The translations under genes and the position numbers were made by a program. The notes beneath the pieces are model-generated. The model was not told where the DNA came from, ran no database searches, and saw only the letters and a list, made by a program, of their open reading frames with translations. This document shows, one piece after another, positions 9,160-15,680 of a DNA stretch of 45,163 nucleotides. This stretch comes from Sphingomonas sp. UBA978 (GTDB lineage Bacteria > Pseudomonadota > Alphaproteobacteria > Sphingomonadales > Sphingomonadaceae): contig NZ_DBBS01000012.1 in the NCBI RefSeq assembly GCF_002292295.1, positions 1 through 45,163 on the forward strand, read 5' to 3'. Position 1 is the first letter of the stretch; each line of letters begins with the position of its first letter.

Positions 9160-10343
9160 CCACGCTGGCCATCGAGGACGACCATCTGTTCGGCGGCGAC
9201 GGCGAAACCCGCCTCGTCACCGCGCGGCGGCTGGTCTGGCTGCTCGCCGCTTTGTTCGCCGCGGCGCTCGGCTGGGCCTGGTTCGCCAGCCTCGACGAGG
9301 TCGCGACCGGCGAGGCGCGGGTGGTGCCGACCAGCCGCGAACAGGTGCTGCAATCGCTGGAGGGCGGCATCCTGGCCAAGTTGCTGGTGCGGCAGGACGA
9401 TATCGTCACGCCGGGCCAGTTGCTCGCGCAGCTCGACCCGACGCAGGCGGGGTCGACCGTCGACGAAAGCGCCGCCAAATACCGCGCCGCGCTCGCCAGC
9501 GCCGCCCGCCTCCGTGCCGAGGCGAACGGCACGCCGCTGTCCTTCCCCGCCGAGCTCGATCGCTATCCCGATCTCAAGGCCGCCGAGACGCGGCTGTACG
9601 AGACGCGCCGCCGCAGCCTGCAATCTTCGCTCGGCCTGATCGACCAGGGTCTGGCGCTGATCGGGCGCGAGGTGACGATCGGCCAGTCGCTGATCGCGGT
9701 CGGCGCGGCGAGCAACGTCGAGGTGCTGCGCCTGCAACGCCAGCGCGCCGACATGGCGCTGAAAAAGGCGGACCTCCGCTCGCAATATATGGTCGAGGCG
9801 CGGCAGGACCTCGCCAAGGTCACCGAAGAGGTCGACAGCCTCGCCCCCGTCGTCCGCGGCCGCTCCGACACGCTGTCGCGGCTCACCCTGCGTTCGCCGG
9901 TGCGCGGCGTCGTCAAGAATATCGAGGTATCGACGATCGGCGGCGTCGTGCCGCCCAACGGCCGGATCATGGAGATCGTGCCGCTCGACGAACGGCTGCT
10001 GATCGAGGCGCACATCCAGCCGCGCGACATCGCCTTCATCCGCCCGGGGCAGGCGGCGAAGGTGAAGGTCACCGCCTATGACTATTCGGTCTATGGCGGG
10101 CTCGACGGCATTGTCGCCAGCATCTCGCCCGACACGATCCGCGACGAGGTGAAGCCGGAGACGCTCTATTACCGCGTGTTCGTCCGCACCAACGCGGACT
10201 CGCTGGCCAACAAGGCGGGCAAGCGCTTCCCGATCACCCCCGGCATGGTCGCGACGGTGGATATCCACACCGGCAGCAAGACCGTCCTGCAATATCTGCT
10301 GAAGCCGCTGAATCGCGCGCAGGAAGCGTTGCGCGAACGATGA
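9156..10343 (+). CDS. HlyD-family membrane fusion protein of type I secretion system
   Basis: This 395-residue protein starts at the ATG at 9156, which overlaps the ABC gene's stop as ATGA. It has a short cytoplasmic N-terminus, one membrane helix (about residues 25-45, LVWLLAALFAAALGWAWF), a lipoyl-like half (GGILAKLLVRQDDIVTPGQLLAQLD), a long helical hairpin (about 105-240) and the second lipoyl half with the SPVRGVVKNI motif near 250, then a beta-barrel and the GMVATVDIHTG motif common in HlyD/LapC proteins. It bridges the ABC exporter to the TolC-like channel. Length and domain order are normal. The end overlaps the MarR-type gene by four bases. Confidence 0.94.
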   Translation: MTTLAIEDDHLFGGDGETRLVTARRLVWLLAALFAAALGWAWFASLDEVATGEARVVPTSREQVLQSLEGGILAKLLVRQDDIVTPGQLLAQLDPTQAGSTVDESAAKYRAALASAARLRAEANGTPLSFPAELDRYPDLKAAETRLYETRRRSLQSSLGLIDQGLALIGREVTIGQSLIAVGAASNVEVLRLQRQRADMALKKADLRSQYMVEARQDLAKVTEEVDSLAPVVRGRSDTLSRLTLRSPVRGVVKNIEVSTIGGVVPPNGRIMEIVPLDERLLIEAHIQPRDIAFIRPGQAAKVKVTAYDYSVYGGLDGIVASISPDTIRDEVKPETLYYRVFVRTNADSLANKAGKRFPITPGMVATVDIHTGSKTVLQYLLKPLNRAQEALRER

Positions 10344-10822
10344 CCCCGCCCCGTGGTGACGAAAGCTGCGGTGCCGCCGCCCGCTATGGCGATGCCCCCT
10401 CGCGCCGGCCGATGTCCGCCGCGCTGCTTGCCCGCGCCCGCCATGCCCGCCAGCTGCGCGCGACGATGAGCACCGTCCTGCCACGCGACCTGCTGGTCGA
10501 TCCCGCCTGGGACATGATGCTCGACCTGTTCGTCGCCGCCGGTACGGGGGAGCGGCTCTGCGTCAAGGACCTGCGGCTGATGTCGGGCGAAAGCGCGGCG
10601 GGGGCGATGCGGCGGATCGACCGCCTGCAGGAAAGCGGCCTGATCGCCCGCCATCCCGATCCCAACGACCATCGCCGCGTCCACGTCGCCCTCACCGAAC
10701 GGGGCCAGATGGCGATGGCGGCGATGCTGGAGCATCTGTTCGAAACCCCCGACGGCACCGGACAGGATGCCGCCGCTACGCCCCGGTCGTTCCACCCCGG
10801 ACCGGTCCGCGGCCAGGGGTGA
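10340..10822 (+). CDS. MarR-type winged-helix regulator, last gene of the exporter operon
   Basis: This 160-residue protein begins at an ATG overlapping the stop of the membrane fusion gene (ATGA). Residues 55-135 form a MarR-like winged helix: VKDLRLMSGESAAGAMRRI as the helix-turn-helix, RLQESGLIARHPDPNDHRR as recognition end and wing, and VALTERG, a strong MarR signature. The first 35 residues and the last 25 (rich in Pro, Thr and Ala) have no clear fold. Placement inside the type I secretion operon suggests it adjusts expression of the adhesin locus or responds to its status, but the ligand and the operator are unknown. It ends one base from the convergent glycosyltransferase gene. Confidence 0.8.
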   Translation: MTPPRGDESCGAAARYGDAPSRRPMSAALLARARHARQLRATMSTVLPRDLLVDPAWDMMLDLFVAAGTGERLCVKDLRLMSGESAAGAMRRIDRLQESGLIARHPDPNDHRRVHVALTERGQMAMAAMLEHLFETPDGTGQDAAATPRSFHPGPVRGQG

Positions 10823-10823
10823 C

Positions 10824-11921
10824 TCAGTAGCGTCCCCAGACGAATTTGGAGGACAGCGCGTAATTCCACACCGCGCCGACGAGGATGCCGATCAAGGCCG
10901 AGGCGGCGGCGCCGCCGTCGCGAAAATCGTGGACGAACGCCGCGATGCCGACATTGGCGACCAGCCCGACCGAACAGACGACGCAGAACGACACCCAGCC
11001 GTCGAGCAGCTGGCGCACCCCCTTCAGGCGGCGGTCGCGATAGGTCAGCGCATTGTTGAGCAGGAAGTTGAACGTCATCGCCGCCACCGCGCCCATGATC
11101 TGCGCCGGCAGGAACGCCGCCCCCAGCAGCATGGCGAGCCCGAGCACCCCCATGTGCACACCGACGCCGAGTACGCCGATGCCGGAGAACATCGCGAACC
11201 GCACCGGCACGAACCGCCCGAACATCCGGTCGTACAGCGCGATCAGATATTCCATCGCGACGACGTGATCGAGCTTCGACTCCCCCTCCGTCCGCACGCG
11301 GAACGTATAGGGCAGCTCGGCGAAGCGCAGCGCGATGGGGCTCGCGGTCATCAGGTCGAGCAGGATCTTGAACCCGATCGCCGACAGTTCGGGCGCCAGC
11401 CGCCGTGCATGGTCGGTCCGGATCGCGAAGAAGCCGCTCATCGGATCGCTCAGGTCGCCCTTGAGCACCTTGCGCGACAGCCGGGTGGCAAAGGCCGATT
11501 TGGCGACGCGGTCGCGGTCCCAGTCGCCGGTGCCGCCGCCCGCGACGAAACGCGATCCGACGACCAGATCGAGCTCGGCGTCGCGCTGGAGCAGGTCGAG
11601 CATCGCGGGCAGCAGCGTCTCGTCATGCTGCAGGTCGCCGTCGATCACCGCGACGACGGGCGCGGCGGTCGCGCACATCCCCTCGATACACGCCGAGGAC
11701 AGGCCGCGGCGGCCGATGCGATGGATCACCCGCACCCGCGGATCGAGCCGCCCCAGTTCGCGCGCGGCGTCGGCGGTGCCGTCGGGGCTGTCGTCGTCGA
11801 CGAAGATCGCTTCCCAGCGCCGCCCCGCCAGCGCCTGATCGAGCCTCGCGATCAGCGTCGGCACGTTCGCCTTCTCGTTGAAGGTCGGGATGACGACCGC
11901 GATCTCGAGCAACGCGCTCAC
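10824..11921 (-). CDS. GT2 family glycosyltransferase fused to GtrA-like membrane domain
   Basis: The protein is 365 residues from a GTG at 11921 that overlaps the leuB stop; the frame stays open upstream but only inside leuB. Residues 5-230 are a dolichyl-phosphate-mannose-synthase-like GT2 domain: VVIPTFNEKANV at the start, FVDDDSPDGT for nucleotide-sugar binding, and IDGDLQHDE with the metal-binding DxD. Residues 240-365 hold four membrane helices of the GtrA type (FLLNNALTYRDRRL is typical). Such fusions transfer a sugar from a nucleotide donor to a polyprenyl phosphate and move the product across the membrane for envelope glycan or lipid modification. Acceptor and sugar cannot be told from sequence. 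Confidence 0.9.
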   Translation of the reverse strand: MSALLEIAVVIPTFNEKANVPTLIARLDQALAGRRWEAIFVDDDSPDGTADAARELGRLDPRVRVIHRIGRRGLSSACIEGMCATAAPVVAVIDGDLQHDETLLPAMLDLLQRDAELDLVVGSRFVAGGGTGDWDRDRVAKSAFATRLSRKVLKGDLSDPMSGFFAIRTDHARRLAPELSAIGFKILLDLMTASPIALRFAELPYTFRVRTEGESKLDHVVAMEYLIALYDRMFGRFVPVRFAMFSGIGVLGVGVHMGVLGLAMLLGAAFLPAQIMGAVAAMTFNFLLNNALTYRDRRLKGVRQLLDGWVSFCVVCSVGLVANVGIAAFVHDFRDGGAAASALIGILVGAVWNYALSSKFVWGRY

Positions 11922-12961
11922 AGACCGGCGAGCACCGCGTCTCCCATCCGGGCGGTCGTCATCGTGCCGCCCAGATCGGCGGTGCGCGCGCCGTCGCGGA
12001 TCGCACGCGCCACCGCAGCCTCGATCCGGTCCGCCGCCGCGCCTTGCCCCAGCGAATGGCGCAGCATCATCGCCGCGGACAGGATCGCGGCGCACGGATT
12101 GGCCTTGCCCTGCCCGGCGATATCGGGGGCGGAACCGTGGATCGGTTCGTACAGCCCCTTGCCCGCGTCATCGAGGCTCGCCGACGGCAGCATGCCGATC
12201 GACCCCGCGCACATCGACGCCTGATCCGACAATATGTCGCCGAACAGATTGCCGGTGACGATCACGTCGAACTGGCCCGGATTGCGCACCAGCTGCATCG
12301 CGGCATTGTCGACATACATGTGGGTCAGCGTCACGTCGGGATAGTCCGCCGCCACCTCGATCACCACGTCGCGCCACAATTGCGAGGTGTCGAGCACGTT
12401 CGCCTTGTCGACCGAGCAGAGGTTGCCCTTGCGGCGGCGCGCCGTCTCGAATCCGACGCGCGCGATGCGGCGCACCTCGGATTCGTCATAGCTCATGATG
12501 TCATAGCCTTCGCGCAGGCCGTCGGCGGTGGTGCGGCGACCCTTCTCGCCGAAATAGACGTCGCCGTTCAGCTCGCGGACGATGACGAGGTCGATCTGCC
12601 GCGCGATCTCCGGCTTCAGCGCCGAGGCATCCTCCAGCCCCGCGAACAGCGTCGCCGGCCGCAGGTTGGAGAACAGGCCGAGGTGCTTGCGCAGCCCGAG
12701 GATCGCCTGCTCCGGCCGCAGCGCGCGTTCCAGATTGTCGCAGGTCGGATCGCCGACCGCACCGAACAGCAGCGCATCCGCGCGCCGCGCGACGTCCAGC
12801 GTCGTCTCGGGCAGCGGATGGCCGAGCGTGTGATAGGCGACGCCGCCGACCGGCGCCTCCTCGTAGCGCAGGTCGAGATCGAGCGCGTCGAGCACGCGTC
12901 GTGCCTGCTGGATAACCTCGGGGCCGATGCCGTCGCCCGGCAGAAGTGCGATCAATGCCAT
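11918..12961 (-). CDS. leuB: 3-isopropylmalate dehydrogenase
   Basis: LeuB oxidises and decarboxylates 3-isopropylmalate to 2-oxoisocaproate with NAD in leucine synthesis. I place the start at the ATG at 12961, giving MALIALLPGDGIGPEV, which matches the family N-terminus; an in-frame ATG 12 codons upstream would add an unsupported tail. The 347-residue product has the expected length, the substrate arginines in LRKHLGLFSNLRP, the YVDNAAMQL segment and the family signature NLFGDILSDQAS followed by GSIGMLPSASL and EPIHGSAPDIAG. It overlaps a glycosyltransferase start at its 3' end. No other leucine genes are in the window. Confidence 0.96.
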   Translation of the reverse strand: MALIALLPGDGIGPEVIQQARRVLDALDLDLRYEEAPVGGVAYHTLGHPLPETTLDVARRADALLFGAVGDPTCDNLERALRPEQAILGLRKHLGLFSNLRPATLFAGLEDASALKPEIARQIDLVIVRELNGDVYFGEKGRRTTADGLREGYDIMSYDESEVRRIARVGFETARRRKGNLCSVDKANVLDTSQLWRDVVIEVAADYPDVTLTHMYVDNAAMQLVRNPGQFDVIVTGNLFGDILSDQASMCAGSIGMLPSASLDDAGKGLYEPIHGSAPDIAGQGKANPCAAILSAAMMLRHSLGQGAAADRIEAAVARAIRDGARTADLGGTMTTARMGDAVLAGL

Positions 12962-13006
12962 GGCGCCTGCCTTGCCGCGCCCCCGCGCGTCACGCAACCG
13001 CCCTTT

Positions 13007-13735
13007 TCACCCCGCCCGCTTGAGCATCGCCACCAGCCGCTCGCGCGCGACCAGCGGCTCCGCCCGGCGATCGGTCAGCAGGTCGCGGGCGAGGAAATGC
13101 CCGGTGATCGCCAGACCGGCGAGGATATCGGGCCAGCCCGCCGCCCCGCCCCCGGCCAGAAACGCGGGCAGCGCGAACAGCCGCTCCTCATAGCCATGCG
13201 CCGCCCCCCGGCACACCGCCCCGCCGCTGCGCGGGCTGACGAAGGCGAGGTCCTCCCCGCCACCGGTGACGACGCAGGTGCCAAGGTCGAGGCCGAAGCC
13301 CAGTTCGGCAAGCAGCAGCAGTTCGTAGCGGGCGAGCGCGCTCGCCCAGCCCCGCGCCGTCGGCGCCGCCTCGATCGCGTCGAGCACCCCGCCCAGCGCA
13401 TCGTAGATGCGGGGATAGGGCTGCGCCTCGGGTAGCGCCGCGGCGGTCAGTGCGGTCACCCAGGCCAGCGCGGCGGCGGGCAAGGGTTCGCCATGCAGCG
13501 CGGCGCGGCTGTGCAGCGGCTCGATCGTCAGCGCCGCCAGCTGCTCGCCGGTCCGCGCCCGCCATTCGCCCGCGATCGCATTGGCGGGCTGCAACACCGG
13601 CCGCATCTGCCGCGATCGCCCGCCGCGCACGTAACCGGGCTGCACGCCGTCTCCGCGGGTCAGCGCCCGCACCACCGCACCATGCTCCCCGTGCGCGCGA
13701 ACGGCGAGGACGATGGCTTCTGCGCTCAGGTGCAT
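13007..13735 (-). CDS. recO: DNA repair protein RecO
   Basis: RecO loads RecA with RecR onto SSB-coated single-stranded DNA in the RecFOR gap-repair pathway. The 242-residue protein has the N-terminal OB-fold (EAIVLAVRAHGEHGAVVRALTRGDGVQPGYVRGGRS, the usual RecO opening) and an all-helical C-terminal half including RYELLLLAELGFGLDLGTCVVTG, a diagnostic motif. Only one cysteine lies at the family's zinc site, and the CxxC pairs are absent; this is common in proteobacterial RecO. The gene lies 45 bp upstream of leuB on the same strand and 53 bp downstream of the acetyltransferase gene. Confidence 0.92.
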   Translation of the reverse strand: MHLSAEAIVLAVRAHGEHGAVVRALTRGDGVQPGYVRGGRSRQMRPVLQPANAIAGEWRARTGEQLAALTIEPLHSRAALHGEPLPAAALAWVTALTAAALPEAQPYPRIYDALGGVLDAIEAAPTARGWASALARYELLLLAELGFGLDLGTCVVTGGGEDLAFVSPRSGGAVCRGAAHGYEERLFALPAFLAGGGAAGWPDILAGLAITGHFLARDLLTDRRAEPLVARERLVAMLKRAG

Positions 13736-13788
13736 ATGCCCGATATAGCGCCCGAACCGCCCCCCGCCATCTCCGGATCAGGGCCGGA

Positions 13789-14670
13789 TCAGCGCCGGAC
13801 TCGCTTCGCCAGCGCCGTCAGCGCGGGATGCCGCGTCGCGCGCTTCGCCCGCGCCATCGCCCCGTCGAACACGGTCAGCGCCGCCAGCGTCGCGCGGTTC
13901 GCCAGCGTCGGCCGCAGCAGCAGCAGGTCGATGCAATCGACCCCGCCGGTCGAGAACAACCGCTTGTGCTGCCCCTCGCCCTCCGTGAAATCGAACCGCG
14001 CGAAGCGGTCGCCGAACAGGTCGCGCATCGCCGCCGCCTGCAGCACCGTCCCCGGCGACAGGTCGTTCAACGCCGGGTCATGCCCGACATGGTCGTAGCG
14101 CAACGCCGTCCCCTGCGCGGTGCAGCACAGATAGGCCGCCGGCGCACCGCCGATCGACAACAGCCACGCCCGCACCCCGTCCGCCGCCGCCAGCGCGTGC
14201 AGATGCGCGACCGACGCCGCATCCTCCGGCAGGCCCGCATCGAGCAGCCGCTCCTGATAGGTTTTCGCCGACACCGCCCGTGCCAGCGGATAGAAATCCG
14301 CGAGTTCGTCGGGCGTGCGATAGGCCCGTATCGCCATCCCCGCCGCCGCCGCCTTCTTCGTCTTGCGCTTCAGCGTCGAGCGCGCCGAGCCCGACAGGCC
14401 GGCAAGCCAGGCCTCATGCCCGATCCCGAGGTCGGTGTAGAATCGCGTGTAGCGCTGCCGCACCACCGCCGCATGCCCCCGTCCGTCGACCCGGTCCGCC
14501 AGCGCCGCCGGCAGCGAGGTGACGAGATAGCCGTCCCCCTCGCCCGGCGGCAGCGTCGGCACCGCCCCGGCGAGCACGTCGTCGAGCGACAGCGCGACCC
14601 GGACCAGCCGCCGCCGGACCGACGCCAGCGTCCGCGCGCCGATCTGGAACCGCAGTGCCACCGCGGTCAT
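13789..14670 (-). CDS. FemAB/BioF2-like acetyltransferase (Acetyltransf_6 type), polysaccharide-linked
   Basis: The 293-residue product starts at the ATG at 14670, overlapping the deacetylase stop as ATGA; the upstream open frame lies inside that gene. The centre (about residues 90-255) resembles the GNAT_6/CelD-like fold found with exopolysaccharide genes: RYTRFYTDLGIGHEAWLAGLSGSARSTLKRKTKK, a basic helix typical of this group, then YPLARAVSAKTYQERLLDAGLP and GAPAAYLCCTAQGTALRYDHVGHDP, with SPGTVLQAAAMRDLF and a FDFTEGEGQHKR near the end. It probably transfers an acyl or aminoacyl group to a glycan or lipid, with the deacetylase as partner. The substrate is unknown. Confidence 0.78.
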   Translation of the reverse strand: MTAVALRFQIGARTLASVRRRLVRVALSLDDVLAGAVPTLPPGEGDGYLVTSLPAALADRVDGRGHAAVVRQRYTRFYTDLGIGHEAWLAGLSGSARSTLKRKTKKAAAAGMAIRAYRTPDELADFYPLARAVSAKTYQERLLDAGLPEDAASVAHLHALAAADGVRAWLLSIGGAPAAYLCCTAQGTALRYDHVGHDPALNDLSPGTVLQAAAMRDLFGDRFARFDFTEGEGQHKRLFSTGGVDCIDLLLLRPTLANRATLAALTVFDGAMARAKRATRHPALTALAKRVRR

Positions 14671-15617
14671 GCCGCGCGCTCCGCGACCCAGTTCGACCAG
14701 AGCTGCTCCGCCTGCCGCAACCGCCGCCGCAACGCATTCGCCGCGAGCGGCCGGTCGTCGCGATCCAGCGGCAACGCCGGCCGGTCGGCGAAATGCATCG
14801 TCGGCAGTTCGTCGCGCCGCGCGCCGAGCAACCGGCACAGCGTGTCGAAGCGGCGGACATGCACGCCGTTCGCCCGCGTCCCCAAACGGTTGGCGAGTTC
14901 GAAGCCATGGCTGACGATCGTCACCGCCGCATGCTCCTCCGCGGCGGCATGGTCGAGCGCCGCGGCCGCCTCCGCACTCGACAGCGCGCACAATTGAAAC
15001 GTCCGCCAGATCCCCGGCGCATCCTCGATCACCGACACCGGCACCTCGATCAGGTGATGCAGGACCGGCGCGATCTGCTCCGGCGGCAGGCCGGTCCGGC
15101 TCTCCGCCCGCTCGCCGCCATTGTGGCTGCTGTCATAGACGAAACCGAGCGCCGCCAGCGCGCGCAGCGTGTCCGCATTGGCGGCATAGCCCCCCGCGCG
15201 GAACGCGATCGGCTGCGGCGCGCCCGCCGCGACCAGCAATTCGGTTGCGCCGACCAGCAGCCCGACCTGCTCGTCCAGCGCATATTCGTGCATCTGGAAC
15301 CGGCCGAAGCTCGCGCCCCGATCGCCCGCCGTCGCGCCGGCCCAATTGGGGTGCAGGTGCAATTGCACCTCCTGCCCCGCCGCCAGGATCGTATCGACCA
15401 TGCGCTTCACCGGTGCCAGCCCGAACACCAGCGCCGGCATCGGATCGACGAAGAAACACGCCTTCAGCCCGTGCGCCGCGAGCACATCGAGCTGATGGCT
15501 CAGCCCCACCCCCGCCGGCTCCAGCGAGCGCGCATAGATCGTCTCGACATCCAGCCCGGCGGCGTGATGCCGCCAGGCGAATTCGGTATCGACGGTCAGG
15601 AAGACGGGGGTCGCCAT
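14667..15617 (-). CDS. Polysaccharide deacetylase (NodB-like)
   Basis: The 316-residue protein has no signal peptide. Near its N-terminus FLTVDTEFAW supplies the Asp-Thr-Glu metal motif (Asp10 to Glu12), QLHLHPNW gives the paired histidines (His87, His89), and AFRAGGYAAN near residue 148 matches the third catalytic motif of carbohydrate esterase family 4-like proteins. A late IVSHGFE provides the usual general-acid histidine. Proteins of this subtype occur in capsule or exopolysaccharide loci and remove acetyl groups from amino sugars or from lipid-linked glycan precursors. The overlap with the acetyltransferase gene suggests the two modify the same polymer, but no polymerase or flippase gene lies beside them. 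Confidence 0.85.
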   Translation of the reverse strand: MATPVFLTVDTEFAWRHHAAGLDVETIYARSLEPAGVGLSHQLDVLAAHGLKACFFVDPMPALVFGLAPVKRMVDTILAAGQEVQLHLHPNWAGATAGDRGASFGRFQMHEYALDEQVGLLVGATELLVAAGAPQPIAFRAGGYAANADTLRALAALGFVYDSSHNGGERAESRTGLPPEQIAPVLHHLIEVPVSVIEDAPGIWRTFQLCALSSAEAAAALDHAAAEEHAAVTIVSHGFELANRLGTRANGVHVRRFDTLCRLLGARRDELPTMHFADRPALPLDRDDRPLAANALRRRLRQAEQLWSNWVAERAA

Positions 15618-15658
15618 CGCCCCGCTCTACAGCGGGTCGATGAACAAATAGCTAGAGG

Positions 15659-15680
15659 CCGCCGCCGGTCACCGCGGCGG
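15659..15680 (-). terminator. GC-rich hairpin after the DUF3857-transglutaminase gene
   Basis: Just past the stop of the long minus-strand gene, CCGCCG and CGGCGG arms form a short stem. There is no clear T-run, so it may only be an mRNA 3' structure. Low certainty. Confidence 0.3.
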
